Positions 1 through 8,784 of a DNA stretch of 64,000 bases are shown in pieces. The translations under genes were made by a program, and so were the position numbers. This DNA comes from Pseudomonas viridiflava (lineage in GTDB: Bacteria > Pseudomonadota > Gammaproteobacteria > Pseudomonadales > Pseudomonadaceae), in the NCBI RefSeq assembly GCF_900590885.1, contig NZ_UUON01000001.1, positions 248,001-312,000 on the forward strand. Direction: 5' to 3'. Every line of letters begins with the position of its first letter. The first letter of the stretch is position 1. The notes under the pieces were generated by a model. The model was given only the letters and a program-made list of their open reading frames with translations. It ran no database searches and was not told the origin of the DNA.

Positions 1-891
1 ATGGGCTTTATCGCGTTCTACGCCGTGGGCGCCTACCTGGCCGCGTTGCTGTCGTCGCCCCATCTGCTGCAACAGTTTCCGGCCCTGGCGGCGTTGCTGC
101 CGGCGGGCATGCACACCTCGATCTGGCTGATTTTGCCGCTCGGCGCACTGCTGGCGGCCGGCTGCGGTGTGGTGCTGGGCGCGCCAACCCTGCGTCTGCG
201 CGGCGACTACCTGGCCATCGTCACCCTGGGATTTGGCGAGATCATCCGCATCCTGCTGCGCAACCTCGACCGCCCGGTGAATATCACCAATGGCCCCAAG
301 GGCATTTCCCAGGTCGATCCGGTCAGCCTGCTCGGCGTGAACCTGGGCCGCACCCAGGAGCTGTTCGGCCTGCGCCTGCCGTCGGTGTACCTCTATTACT
401 ACCTGTTCGCCGCGCTGGTGGTGTTGATCCTGTTCGCCTGCATTCGCCTGGAGCGTTCGCGCATCGGCCGAGCCTGGGTGGCGATCCGCGAAGACGAAGA
501 CGCGGCCCAGGCCATGGGCGTGAATACCGTGCGCCTCAAGCTGCTGGCGTTTGCGATTGGCGCCGCGTTCGGCGGCGTGAGCGGCGCGCTGTTCGCCTCG
601 TTCCAGGGTTTTGTGTCGCCGGAGTCTTTCACCCTCAATGAATCCATCGCGGTACTGGCGATGGTGGTGCTGGGCGGCATGGGTCATATCCCCGGCGTGA
701 TTCTCGGCTGTGTGCTGCTGGCGGCGTTGCCCGAAGCGCTGCGCGCGAGCATGGGCCCGTTGCAGCAGGCGCTGTTCGGCCAGGTGCTGGTGGACCCGGA
801 AATCATTCGTCAGTTGTTCTACGGCCTGGCGCTGATCCTGGCGATGCTCTATCGACCCGCCGGGCTGTGGCCCAAAGGAGTGGCACGATGA
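1..891 (+). CDS. livM: Branched-chain amino acid-type ABC permease LivM (5' partial)
   Basis: Inner-membrane permease of a HAAT-family importer. The visible 296 residues open inside the GFIAFYAVGAYLAALL stretch that in LivM proteins follows the first membrane helices, so the true start lies upstream of the window and roughly one or two helices are missing. The loop LRLRGDYLAIVTLGFGEIIR, which contacts the ATPase in this family, is intact, as is the usual C-terminal LYRPAGLWP. The stop overlaps the ATG of the next gene (ATGA), so the two are translationally coupled. Substrate cannot be read from the permease. The neighbouring hydrolases suggest a modified amino acid rather than plain Leu/Ile/Val. 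Confidence 0.9.
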   Translation: MGFIAFYAVGAYLAALLSSPHLLQQFPALAALLPAGMHTSIWLILPLGALLAAGCGVVLGAPTLRLRGDYLAIVTLGFGEIIRILLRNLDRPVNITNGPKGISQVDPVSLLGVNLGRTQELFGLRLPSVYLYYYLFAALVVLILFACIRLERSRIGRAWVAIREDEDAAQAMGVNTVRLKLLAFAIGAAFGGVSGALFASFQGFVSPESFTLNESIAVLAMVVLGGMGHIPGVILGCVLLAALPEALRASMGPLQQALFGQVLVDPEIIRQLFYGLALILAMLYRPAGLWPKGVAR

Positions 892-1661
892 ACGCACCTT
901 TGTTGCAGATCGATTCGGTCAACAAACACTTCGGCGGCGTCGCGGCGCTGACCGACGTCAGCCTGAGCATCCAGCCCGGCGAAATCTACGGGCTGATCGG
1001 GCCCAACGGCGCGGGCAAGACCACCTTCTTTAATCTGATGACCGGCCTCTACACCCCGGATTCCGGGCGCTTTCAGCTCGATGGCCGTGAGTACCGGCCG
1101 ACCAGCGTGCACCAGGTGGCCGCCGCCGGTATTGCGCGCACCTTCCAGAATATCCGCCTGTTCAATGCCATGAGCGCCTTGGAAAACGTCATGGTCGGCC
1201 GCCACGTGCGCACGCGCAACGGCCTGTGGGCTGCCTTGAGCCGGCATCGCCGCGCCCGTGATGAAGAGGCACAAACCCGCGCGCATGCCCATCGTTTGTT
1301 GGCGTATGTGGGCCTCGCCGGTTTCGCCGACTACCGCGCCGACAGCCTGAGCTACGGCCACCAGCGTCGCCTGGAAATCGCCCGCGCCCTGGCCACCGAA
1401 CCGCGCCTGCTGGCACTGGATGAACCGGCGGCCGGCATGAACGCCAGCGAGAAAGTGCAACTGCGCAGCCTGCTGGAAAAGATCCGCGACGACGGCCACA
1501 CCCTGCTGCTGATCGAGCACGACGTAAAGCTGGTGATGGGGGTGTGCGACCGCATCAGCGTGCTCGATTACGGCCAAGTCATCGCCGTGGGGCCGCCGGC
1601 CGAGGTGCGCCAGCATCCGGCGGTGATCCAGGCCTACCTGGGAGCCAGTGCGCATGTCTGA
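888..1661 (+). CDS. livG: ABC importer ATPase LivG
   Basis: First of the two ATPase subunits that drive the LivM-type importer. The 257-residue protein has Walker A GPNGAGKT at residues 38-45, an ABC signature variant LSYGHQ near residue 153, and Walker B LLALDEP near 175. The signature deviates from LSGGQ in the way typical of LivG proteins. ATG at 888 was chosen over an in-frame GTG at 867 because AAAGGAG lies 7 bases upstream and because it makes an ATGA overlap with livM. The C-terminal part ends by overlapping livF by 8 bases. Confidence 0.95.
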   Translation: MNAPLLQIDSVNKHFGGVAALTDVSLSIQPGEIYGLIGPNGAGKTTFFNLMTGLYTPDSGRFQLDGREYRPTSVHQVAAAGIARTFQNIRLFNAMSALENVMVGRHVRTRNGLWAALSRHRRARDEEAQTRAHAHRLLAYVGLAGFADYRADSLSYGHQRRLEIARALATEPRLLALDEPAAGMNASEKVQLRSLLEKIRDDGHTLLLIEHDVKLVMGVCDRISVLDYGQVIAVGPPAEVRQHPAVIQAYLGASAHV

Positions 1662-2370
1662 ACCGCTATTGAAAGTCGACGGTTTGCAGGTGCGCTACGG
1701 CGCCATTGAAGCCGTCAGATCCCTCGACCTGCATATCGAGGAAGGCGAGCGCGTCACGCTGATCGGCGCCAATGGCGCCGGCAAGACCTCGAGCCTCAAG
1801 GCCCTGACCGGCCTGCTGCCGGCGGCCGCTGGCGAGATCCGTTTTGCCGGCCGCTCGGTGCGCGGCCAGGCGCCGGACCAACTGCTGCGCCAGGGCATCG
1901 CCATGGTGCCGGAAGGCCGCGGGATTTTTGCGCGCATGAGCGTGCTGGAAAACCTCCAGGCCGGCGCATTTTTGCGTCGTGATAACGCCCAGGTGCAACG
2001 CGAAATGCGCCAGCTGTTCGAGCACTTCCCGCGCCTGGAAGAACGCCTGCAACAGTCCGCCGGCCTGCTTTCCGGCGGCGAGCAACAAATGCTCGCCCTG
2101 GCCCGCGCGCTGCTGTCGCGCCCGCGCTTGCTGATCCTCGATGAGCCGTCCATGGGCCTGGCGCCGATCATGGTGGAGAAGATTTTCCAGGTGATCGACG
2201 ACGTGTGCCGCCAGGGCATGACCCTGTTGCTGGTGGAACAGAACGCGCGGCTGGCGCTGCAAGTGACCGACCGCGCTTACGTGATGGACACCGGGCGCAT
2301 CAGCCTCACGGGTCCCTCCGCAGATTTGCTTGAACACCCAGAGGTGCGCAGTGCGTACCTCGGCGAATAA
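1654..2370 (+). CDS. livF: ABC importer ATPase LivF
   Basis: Second ATPase subunit, 238 residues. Walker A GANGAGKT is at residues 38-45, the signature LSGGEQQ near residue 140, and Walker B LLILDEPSMGL follows. The motif EPSMGLAPI is characteristic of LivF and distinguishes it from LivG. A GTG six bases earlier is in frame, but the ATG at 1654 matches the usual MSEPLL-type start and still overlaps the end of livG, indicating coupled translation. It pairs with LivG as the heterodimeric motor on the cytoplasmic face of the permease. Confidence 0.95.
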   Translation: MSEPLLKVDGLQVRYGAIEAVRSLDLHIEEGERVTLIGANGAGKTSSLKALTGLLPAAAGEIRFAGRSVRGQAPDQLLRQGIAMVPEGRGIFARMSVLENLQAGAFLRRDNAQVQREMRQLFEHFPRLEERLQQSAGLLSGGEQQMLALARALLSRPRLLILDEPSMGLAPIMVEKIFQVIDDVCRQGMTLLLVEQNARLALQVTDRAYVMDTGRISLTGPSADLLEHPEVRSAYLGE

Positions 2371-2433
2371 ATACATGACGCTACCGGACGCCCGGCGTGT
2401 TCCGACCCGCCTGAAAATTAGCAGGAAACACTG

Positions 2434-3573
2434 ATGAAGACTTTCAAGAACACCGTATTGATCGGCCTGGCCCTCAGCAGCCTCGCGAGCGCCGTGGCCC
2501 AGGCTGACCAGACCGTGCTGATCGGCCTGGCCGGCCCGCTGACTGGCCCCTCGGCACGTATCGGCAAAGACCTGGAAAACGGCGCGCAACTGGCCATCGA
2601 CCAGGCCAACGCCAAGCACCCAAAAATCAACGGCGAGGCGGTGACGTTCAAGCTGGTCTCGGAAGACGACCAGTCCGACCCGCGCACCGCCGTCACCGTC
2701 GCCCAGCGGTTGGTGGATGAAGGCGTGGTCGGCGTGGTCGGCCACTGGAACACCGGCACCAGCATCCCGGCTGCGCGGGTCTACCACGACGCCGGGATTG
2801 CCCAGGTCGCGCCGGTGGCCACCGGGCATGCCTACACCCAGCAGGGTTTCGACACCAGTTTTCGCATCATGGGCCATGACGACGATGGCGGTCAGGTCGC
2901 CGGCGCCTACGCGCTGAACACCTTGAAGGCCCAGCGCATCGCCGTGATCGACGACCGCACCGCGTTCGGCCAGGGCCTGGCGGACCAGTTCGTCAAATCC
3001 ATCGAAGCCGGCGGCGCCAAGGTGGTTGCGCGCGAATACGTGGACGACAAGACCATCGACTTCAGCGCCGTGCTCACCAATATCCGCAGCCAGAACCCGG
3101 ACCTGATCTTCTTCGGCGGCGTCGACGCCCAGGCCGCACCGCTGGCGCGTCGCATCAAACAGTTGGGGATCAAGGCGCCGTTGATGGGCGCCGGTGGGTT
3201 TGTCAGCCAGACCTTCCTGCAACTGGCGCAGAACGAAGGCGAGGGCGTGATTGCCCTGGAACCGGGCCTGGCCGTTGCGCAAATGCCGGGTGGCAAGGCG
3301 TTCGAACAGGCCTATAAAGAACGCTACAAGACCAACATTGAACTGCATGCGCCATTCGCCTATGACGGCGTCGGCGTGCTGGTGGCGGCCATCGAAAAGG
3401 CCGATTCCGTCGACCCGCAAAAGTACCTGCCGGTGCTGCGCGCCATCAGCTACCCGGGTGTGACCGGGACGATTGCGTTTGATGCCGAAGGCAACTTGAA
3501 GAAACCGTCGTTCACCGTGTACCAGGTCAAGGCCAACCAGTGGCAGCCGGTGAGCGTGGCGGGTGGCAAGTAA
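2434..3573 (+). CDS. Periplasmic substrate-binding protein, LivJ/LivK type
   Basis: Peripheral binding protein (Peripla_BP_6 / type I fold) feeding the LivMGF importer. Residues 1-24 form a Sec signal peptide ending VAQA before DQTVLIGLAGPLTG, the usual opening of LivK family mature proteins. GHWNTGTSIPAARVY and ATGHAYTQQGFDTSFR correspond to the ligand-pocket loops of the family, and the 379-residue length is normal. It follows livF by 63 bases and has AGGAAA upstream of ATG 2434. Placement after the ATPases and before two amide hydrolases suggests the ligand is the substrate of those enzymes; this is inference. Confidence 0.93.
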   Translation: MKTFKNTVLIGLALSSLASAVAQADQTVLIGLAGPLTGPSARIGKDLENGAQLAIDQANAKHPKINGEAVTFKLVSEDDQSDPRTAVTVAQRLVDEGVVGVVGHWNTGTSIPAARVYHDAGIAQVAPVATGHAYTQQGFDTSFRIMGHDDDGGQVAGAYALNTLKAQRIAVIDDRTAFGQGLADQFVKSIEAGGAKVVAREYVDDKTIDFSAVLTNIRSQNPDLIFFGGVDAQAAPLARRIKQLGIKAPLMGAGGFVSQTFLQLAQNEGEGVIALEPGLAVAQMPGGKAFEQAYKERYKTNIELHAPFAYDGVGVLVAAIEKADSVDPQKYLPVLRAISYPGVTGTIAFDAEGNLKKPSFTVYQVKANQWQPVSVAGGK

Positions 3574-3581
3574 ACATCTGT

Positions 3582-3603
3582 CGGGTGCCCCACAGGGCAC
3601 CCG
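3582..3603 (+). terminator. GC-rich stem-loop between binding protein and hydrolase genes
   Basis: CGGGTGCCC (3582-3590) and GGGCACCCG (3595-3603) form a perfect 9-bp stem with a CACA loop eight bases after the binding-protein stop. No T-run follows, so it is not a classical Rho-independent terminator. It more likely stabilises the 3' end of the transporter mRNA or lowers read-through into the hydrolase genes. Confidence 0.4.
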
Positions 3604-3630
3604 ATTCTGTGGAGCTGATGGAGGCACACA

Positions 3631-4113
3631 ATGAGCAAACTGGAAGGTGAACTGGGCATCCTCGCCCGGCGGCGTATCGAAGCCGAAATCATCAAGCCGA
3701 TCTACGAGATCTTGAAGCGCGAGCAGGGCAAGGAATTTGCCGCTGCGGTGATTGGCGAAGCCGTGGGCAATGCGGCGATCCAGGCCGGCAAGCATTTTGC
3801 CGCGCTGGAAGAGCAGGGCGCCGACCTCAAGAGTTTTGTCGAACTGCAAGTGCTGTGGGAGCAGGACGACGCGCTCAAAATCGACATCATCGCCAGCGAT
3901 GCCGAGCGCTATGACTATGACGTCAAGCGCTGCCGCTACGCCGAGATGTACACCGAGATGGGCCTGGGCGAGATCGGCCACCTGTTGTCCTGCAATCGTG
4001 ACGAGCTGTTTATCGTCGGCTACAACCCGGACATCGAACTGACCCGCACCCAGACCATCATGGGTGGCGATCATCGCTGTGACTTCCGCTATCGAGCCAA
4101 ACCCCATGAATAA
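3631..4113 (+). CDS. L-2-amino-thiazoline-4-carboxylic acid (ATC) hydrolase family protein
   Basis: A 160-residue cytoplasmic protein of the ATC hydrolase family (PF14196 type), whose named member opens the ring of L-2-amino-thiazoline-4-carboxylate to give N-carbamoyl-L-cysteine. The C-terminal third carries the family pattern KRCRYAEMY, LLSCNRDELF, NPDIELTRTQTIM and HRCDFRYR, with three conserved-looking cysteines. AGGCAC precedes ATG 3631. Its stop overlaps the start of an N-carbamoyl amino acid amidohydrolase gene, matching the two-step L-ATC to L-cysteine route known from Pseudomonas (AtcB/AtcC or TsB/TsC). The natural substrate here is not proven; a related cyclic ureide or thiazoline is possible. 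Confidence 0.8.
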   Translation: MSKLEGELGILARRRIEAEIIKPIYEILKREQGKEFAAAVIGEAVGNAAIQAGKHFAALEEQGADLKSFVELQVLWEQDDALKIDIIASDAERYDYDVKRCRYAEMYTEMGLGEIGHLLSCNRDELFIVGYNPDIELTRTQTIMGGDHRCDFRYRAKPHE

Positions 4114-5341
4114 CCTGGCACGGGTGAATGGCGAACGCCTGTGGGATTCGCTGATGCAAATGGCGCAGATCGGCGCCACCGAAAAGGGCGGTGTGTCGCG
4201 CCTGGCGCTCACCGACGAAGACCGCCGTGGCCGCGACCTGTTCGTGCAGTGGTGCGAGGCGGCCGGTTGCAGCATTCGCGTGGACGCCATGGGCAATATC
4301 TTCGCGCGCCGCGCCGGTCGCCAGGACCATCTGGCCCCGGTGCTCACCGGCTCCCATGGCGACTCGCAGCCCTTCGGCGGCAAGTACGACGGCATTTATG
4401 GCGTGCTCGCCGGCTTGGAAGTACTGCGCACCCTTAACGACCTTGGCATCGAAACCGAGCGCCCCATCGAAGTGGTCAACTGGACCAACGAAGAAGGCTC
4501 GCGTTTTGCCCCGGCGATGATTTCCTCCGGCGTGTATGCCGGTGTGTTCGACCTTGAATACGGCCTGTCGCGCGCCGACAAAACCGGCGTGACCATTGGT
4601 GAGGCCTTGCAGCAGATAGGCTATGCCGGCCCCGAGCCGGTCGGCGGCCAGGCCGTGCATGCGGCGTTTGAACTGCATATCGAGCAAGGCCCGATCCTGG
4701 AGGCCCAAGGCCTAACTATCGGCGTGGTCACCGGTGCCCAGGGCCAGCGTTGGTATGAAGTGGAATTGAGCGGCCGCAGCGCCCACGCCGGCACCACACC
4801 GATGGACCATCGCCTGGATGCGCTGCTGGGTTTTGCGCGGGTGGTCGAGGCCGTGAACGGCCTGGGCCTGGAGCAGGGCGCCGAAGGTCGGGCCACGGTG
4901 GGCATGGCGAATATCTTCCCCAACTCGCGCAACGTGGTGCCGGGGCGGGTGTTTTTCAGCGTGGAGTTCCGCCACCCGGACGAGGCCGTGCTGGCGCGCC
5001 AGGACCAGCAACTGCGCGACGCCGTGGCGGGCATCGCCGCGGGCATCGGCCTGCAGCACAGCGTGAAGCAGATCTTCCAGTACGCGCCGATTGCCTTTGA
5101 CCCGGACTGCGTGGAGGTGGTGCGCGCATCGGCCGAGGCGTTGGGCTACAGCCATCGGCGGATGATTTCCGGTGCCGGGCACGACGCCTGCTACCTGAAC
5201 CAGGTGGCGCCGACGGCGATGATCTTTGTGCCGTGTGTGGATGGGCTGAGCCATAACGAGGCGGAAGAGATTTCCCCGGAATGGTCGACGGCGGGGGCGG
5301 ATGTGTTGCTCCAGGCGATATTGGCCAAGGCGCAACTCTGA
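4106..5341 (+). CDS. N-carbamoyl-L-amino acid amidohydrolase (M20 family, AtcC-like)
   Basis: Metal-dependent amidohydrolase that removes a carbamoyl group from an N-carbamoyl L-amino acid, releasing the amino acid, CO2 and ammonia. The 411-residue protein shows the M20 hydantoinase/carbamoylase set: TGSHGDSQPFGG with D of KYDG, NWTNEEGSRF, FELHIEQGP, the dimerisation-lid region SGRSAHAGTTPM, and SGAGHDACYL. These supply the His, Asp, Glu and His ligands of the two-metal centre. The start at 4106 is preferred to an in-frame upstream codon at 4064 because MNNLARVNGERLW matches family N-termini and overlaps the ATC hydrolase stop. It probably acts on the product of that hydrolase. Confidence 0.88.
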   Translation: MNNLARVNGERLWDSLMQMAQIGATEKGGVSRLALTDEDRRGRDLFVQWCEAAGCSIRVDAMGNIFARRAGRQDHLAPVLTGSHGDSQPFGGKYDGIYGVLAGLEVLRTLNDLGIETERPIEVVNWTNEEGSRFAPAMISSGVYAGVFDLEYGLSRADKTGVTIGEALQQIGYAGPEPVGGQAVHAAFELHIEQGPILEAQGLTIGVVTGAQGQRWYEVELSGRSAHAGTTPMDHRLDALLGFARVVEAVNGLGLEQGAEGRATVGMANIFPNSRNVVPGRVFFSVEFRHPDEAVLARQDQQLRDAVAGIAAGIGLQHSVKQIFQYAPIAFDPDCVEVVRASAEALGYSHRRMISGAGHDACYLNQVAPTAMIFVPCVDGLSHNEAEEISPEWSTAGADVLLQAILAKAQL

Positions 5342-5358
5342 CAGGCCTATGCAATTCC

Positions 5359-5455
5359 AAATGTGGGAGGGGGCTTGCCCCCGATAGCGGTGGATCAGCC
5401 AATAATTTTGGTGACTGACACACTGCCATCGGGGGCAAGCCCCCTCCCACATTTT
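5359..5455. repeat. REPIN (inverted pair of REP palindromes)
   Basis: AAATGTGGGAGGGGGCTTGC at the left and GCAAGCCCCCTCCCACATTT at the right are inverted copies separated by a short spacer containing a GTGACTGACACACTG motif. The whole unit can fold into one long hairpin. It sits between two convergent genes. Confidence 0.92.
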
Positions 5456-5474
5456 GACCTCCTACATCTGTTAA

Positions 5475-6263
5475 TTAGCGGAAGAACTCACCCGGCGTCG
5501 CATCAAACTGCTGTCGAAACGCATTGATAAACGCCGACGTCGATTCATACCCACACCCCAATGCCACATCCGTCACCCGTTCGCCTTGCTCCAGGGCGGG
5601 CAGGGCGGTGAGCAGGCGCAGGCGCTGGCGCCAGGCGCGGAAGGTCAACCCGGTGTCACTGAGGAACAACCGGCTCAGGGTTTTCTCGCTGACCCCCAGC
5701 TTCTGGCTCCACTGCCCCAGCGTGGTCTGCTGCTCGGGGTGCAAATTCAGGCTGCGGTAGATCTGGCGCAAGCGCGGGTCCAGCGGCAAGGGCAGCATCA
5801 AATCCACCTGCGGCGCGGCGGCGAGCTGGTCGAGCACCACCTGGGCGAGCCTGCCGTCCGGCCCGTCCTCGGCGTACTCCACCGGCAGCTCGCTGAAGCT
5901 GCGGATCAACTCGCGCAACAGGCTGCTGACTTCCAGCACATGGCACGCCTCGGTCGCCCAGGCGGTGACGCTGCAATCGAGGTACAGGCTGCGCATCTCG
6001 GTGTGCGGCGAGCTGTACACCCGGTGCGGCATGCCCGCCGGAATCCACACCGCGCGTTGCGGCGGCGCGACGAAGCGGCCGACGCTGGTCTGGATCTCCA
6101 GCACCCCGGAAATCGCGTAGGACAATTGCACCCACGGGTGGCTGTGCCGACGGGTGAGGGCGCGATTGGGCAGCGATTCGGTGCGCCCATACACCGGGCG
6201 CGGCAGGCTGGAAAGCCCGGGCACACTGCGGCGCACAGCCTTGTCATGTCCTTTAGGCGGCAT
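5475..6263 (-). CDS. AraC-family transcriptional regulator (cupin-type, NimR-like)
   Basis: A 262-residue regulator. The N-terminal half is a cupin sensor (RRHSHPWVQLSYAISGVLEI, then PQRAVWIPAGMPHRV). The C-terminal 80 residues hold two helix-turn-helix units: LGQWSQKLGVSEKTLSRLF and VTDVALGCGYESTSAFINAF with the closing FRQQFDATPGEF. This order matches the short AraC regulators that control a divergently transcribed transporter, such as NimR. The adjacent divergent gene is a solute symporter, its probable target. No strong ribosome-binding site precedes the ATG. Confidence 0.9.
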   Translation of the reverse strand: MPPKGHDKAVRRSVPGLSSLPRPVYGRTESLPNRALTRRHSHPWVQLSYAISGVLEIQTSVGRFVAPPQRAVWIPAGMPHRVYSSPHTEMRSLYLDCSVTAWATEACHVLEVSSLLRELIRSFSELPVEYAEDGPDGRLAQVVLDQLAAAPQVDLMLPLPLDPRLRQIYRSLNLHPEQQTTLGQWSQKLGVSEKTLSRLFLSDTGLTFRAWRQRLRLLTALPALEQGERVTDVALGCGYESTSAFINAFRQQFDATPGEFFR

Positions 6264-6287
6264 TTACTGGCTCATTGGCGTTAGTCG

Positions 6288-6302
6288 GTAACAAGCCGTT
6301 AC
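6288..6302. promoter_or_regulatory. Inverted repeat in divergent AraC/symporter promoter region
   Basis: GTAAC and GTTAC arms flank AAGCC in the 85-bp gap between the two divergent starts. Position suggests an operator for the AraC regulator, but the arms are short and this is only a candidate. Confidence 0.3.
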
Positions 6303-6348
6303 GTTAGAGTCGCGACGATGCTCTTGGCAACCCCTGGAAGATTTGCTT

Positions 6349-7347
6349 ATGACCCGCCCGCGTTTTCTGCCCGACAACTTCACCCTGACGCTGATCGCCA
6401 CGGTGATCCTCGCCTCCCTGCTGCCCGCCAGCGGCCAGACCGCCGTGGCCTTCGGCTGGGTGACCAACCTGGCGATTGCGCTGCTGTTTTTCCTGCACGG
6501 CGCCAAGCTGTCGCGCCAGGCCATCGTCGCCGGCGCCGGCCACTGGCGCCTGCACCTGCTGGTGTTCAGCCTGACGTTTGTGCTGTTTCCGCTGCTGGGC
6601 CTGGCGCTCAAGCCGGTGCTGTCGCCGCTGATCGGCAAAGACCTGTACATGGGCATGCTCTACCTGTGCGCCTTGCCGGCCACGGTGCAATCGGCGATTG
6701 CCTTTACGTCGCTGGCGCGCGGCAACATCCCGGCGGCCATTTGCAGTGCGGCGGCGTCCAGCCTGTTCGGGATCTTTTTGACGCCGCTGCTGGTGACCTT
6801 GCTGCTGAATGTGCACGGTGAGGGCGGTTCCACCGTGGATGCGATCCTGAAAATCAGCGTGCAACTGCTGCTGCCGTTTATCGCCGGGCAGATCGCGCGG
6901 CGCTGGATCGGCGCGTGGGTAGGGCGTAACAAGTCCTGGCTCAAGTTCGTCGACCAGGGCTCGATTCTGCTGGTGGTCTACGGTGCCTTCAGCGAAGCGG
7001 TCAACGAAGGCATCTGGCACCAGATCCCGCTGTGGGAGCTGGGCGGGCTGGTTGTGGCCTGCTGCGTGTTGCTGGCCCTGGTGCTGGTGGCGTCTACCGT
7101 GCTGGGCAAGGCGTTCGGCTTTAACCAGGAAGACCGCATCACCATTCTGTTCTGCGGCTCGAAGAAAAGCCTGGCCACCGGCGTGCCGATGGCCCAGGTG
7201 CTGTTCGCCGGGGCGAGCATGGGTGTGTTGATTTTGCCGTTGATGCTGTTTCACCAGATCCAGCTGATGGTCTGTGCAGCGCTGGCGCAACGTTATGCAA
7301 AACGGCCGGAAAGCATTCCGGAGCTGATGGGCCAGGTGGATCCTTAA
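6349..7347 (+). CDS. Bile acid:sodium symporter family transporter (SBF-like, YfeH type)
   Basis: A 332-residue polytopic inner-membrane protein with about ten hydrophobic segments. LLFFLHGAKLSRQAI near residue 50 and the run LCALPATVQSAIAFTSLARGN are typical of the SBF_like branch found in bacteria and plants, as is the C-terminal CGSKKSLATGVPMAQ. Members move organic anions with sodium; the substrate here is unknown. ATG 6349 has CTGGAAG about eight bases upstream, which is better than the in-frame TTG at 6343. Divergent arrangement with the AraC gene points to regulated expression. Confidence 0.88.
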   Translation: MTRPRFLPDNFTLTLIATVILASLLPASGQTAVAFGWVTNLAIALLFFLHGAKLSRQAIVAGAGHWRLHLLVFSLTFVLFPLLGLALKPVLSPLIGKDLYMGMLYLCALPATVQSAIAFTSLARGNIPAAICSAAASSLFGIFLTPLLVTLLLNVHGEGGSTVDAILKISVQLLLPFIAGQIARRWIGAWVGRNKSWLKFVDQGSILLVVYGAFSEAVNEGIWHQIPLWELGGLVVACCVLLALVLVASTVLGKAFGFNQEDRITILFCGSKKSLATGVPMAQVLFAGASMGVLILPLMLFHQIQLMVCAALAQRYAKRPESIPELMGQVDP

Positions 7348-7495
7348 TCCAGCGGCCACTTGGGGAGTGCGACAAATACGCGCAGGCCTTCCGTAGGATC
7401 AGCGTCAACAGCGCGGCGAGAAACCTATAGAATGCCGGGCGACGGCGCTTGTCCTGGGTGGCCGTTTGATCACCGTCAGAGTACCGCGCCCGTAA

Positions 7496-8680
7496 ATGAG
7501 CATTTCAGCCGCAACGCCCCAAGCCAACTGGCAACCGGTCATCGCCCTCGCGTTGGCCGCCTTTGTGTTCAACACCACCGAATTCGTGCCGGTCGGGCTG
7601 CTCAGCGCCATCGGCGCCAGCTTCGACATGCCTATCGCCAGCGTCGGTTTGATGCTCACCATCTATGCGTGGATCGTGTCGCTGACCTCGCTGCCGGTGA
7701 TGCTGCTGACCCGCAACGTGGAGCGGCGCAAGTTGCTGATCGTGCTGTTCGGCATGTTTATCGCCAGCCATGTCCTCTCCAGCGTGGCCACCAGCTTTGG
7801 CATCCTGATGCTTAGCCGCGTCGGCATCGCCTTGTCCCATGCGCTGTTCTGGTCGATCACCGCCTCGCTGGCGGTACGCCTGGCACCGGAAGGCAAACAG
7901 GTGCAAGCCCTCGGCCTGCTGGCTACCGGCACCTCGCTGGCGATGGTCCTGGGCATCCCCCTCGGCCGCCTGCTCGGCGAAGCCATGGGCTGGCGCACCA
8001 CCTTCCTGGTGATTGGCGCGTTCGCGGCGGCGCTGGTGTTCTGGCTGGCGCGCACCTTGCCGTTGTTGCCGAGCCAGAACTCCGGCTCGTTGCGCAGCCT
8101 GCCGCTGCTGTTCAAGCGCCCGGCGCTGGTGGCGCTGTATGTGCTCACCGCGCTCACGGTGACCGCGCAGTTCACCGCCTACAGCTACATCGAACCCTTC
8201 GTCGAAGGCGTTGCCGGCATGGGCGGCGGCGCGGTCACTCTGATCCTGCTGGTGTTCGGCGGCGCGGGCATCATCGGCTCGCTGCTGTTCAGCCTGGTGC
8301 ACCGCTTCAACCCACACCTGTTCGTGGTCGGCGCGGTGTTTATCCTGGCCGCGTGCCTGGCGCTGATGCTGCCGTTGAGCGGCGCCGAATCCTACCTGGT
8401 GATCCTGAGCATCTTCTGGGGCATGGCAATCATGGGCTTCGGCCTGGCCATGCAATCCAAGGTGCTGGTGCTGGCCCCGGACGCCACCGACGTGGCCATG
8501 GCCATGTTCTCCGGCATCTACAACATCGGCATCGGCGGCGGCGCCCTGATGGGCAGTTGGGTCGGCAGCCACTTCGGCTTCGCCTGGATCGGCGCGGCGG
8601 GCGGCTTGCTGGCGGCGGTGGCGTTGATCGGGTATTGCCTGGCGATTCGCAAGTTTGGCACGGGTGTGGCGCCCGGCTGA
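7496..8680 (+). CDS. sotB: Sugar efflux transporter SotB-like (MFS, DHA1 family)
   Basis: A 394-residue major facilitator protein with twelve predicted helices. The opening [19 protein letters not shown], the motif [12 protein letters not shown] after helix 2, and [20 protein letters not shown] are characteristic of SotB/YdeA exporters, which release arabinose, other sugars or IPTG by proton exchange. The gene stands alone, 148 bases after the symporter gene, with no obvious operon partner, so the physiological substrate is not indicated by context. No good Shine-Dalgarno precedes the ATG. Confidence 0.9.
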   Translation: MSISAATPQANWQPVIALALAAFVFNTTEFVPVGLLSAIGASFDMPIASVGLMLTIYAWIVSLTSLPVMLLTRNVERRKLLIVLFGMFIASHVLSSVATSFGILMLSRVGIALSHALFWSITASLAVRLAPEGKQVQALGLLATGTSLAMVLGIPLGRLLGEAMGWRTTFLVIGAFAAALVFWLARTLPLLPSQNSGSLRSLPLLFKRPALVALYVLTALTVTAQFTAYSYIEPFVEGVAGMGGGAVTLILLVFGGAGIIGSLLFSLVHRFNPHLFVVGAVFILAACLALMLPLSGAESYLVILSIFWGMAIMGFGLAMQSKVLVLAPDATDVAMAMFSGIYNIGIGGGALMGSWVGSHFGFAWIGAAGGLLAAVALIGYCLAIRKFGTGVAPG

Positions 8681-8746
8681 AAACGTGATCAGGAAGTGCC
8701 TGTCTCGTACAGTCGACTTTTCCGACATTAATCACCGATAGCAAAT

Positions 8747-8781
8747 CTTTACTCTCTGGACTTTTGCGTCCAGGAGTAAAG
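8747..8781 (+). promoter_or_regulatory. Leader hairpin sequestering the ribosome-binding site of the VgrG gene
   Basis: CTTTACTC (8747-8754) pairs with GAGTAAAG (8774-8781) and CTGGAC (8756-8761) with GTCCAG (8768-8773), with a single T bulge and a TTTTGC loop, giving 14 paired bases. The 3' arm contains the GGAG that would be read by the ribosome just before ATG 8785. GGA triplets in the leader at 8692, 8758 and 8773 would also suit an RsmA/CsrA-type regulator. The structure is seen; the regulator is inferred. Confidence 0.6.
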
Positions 8782-8784
8782 GGA

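Noticed and set aside
1666..4395. A 909-codon minus-strand open frame across livF, the binding-protein gene and the ATC hydrolase gene
   Set aside because: It is opposite well-supported genes, has shadow composition and no domain, so it is a GC-rich artefact.
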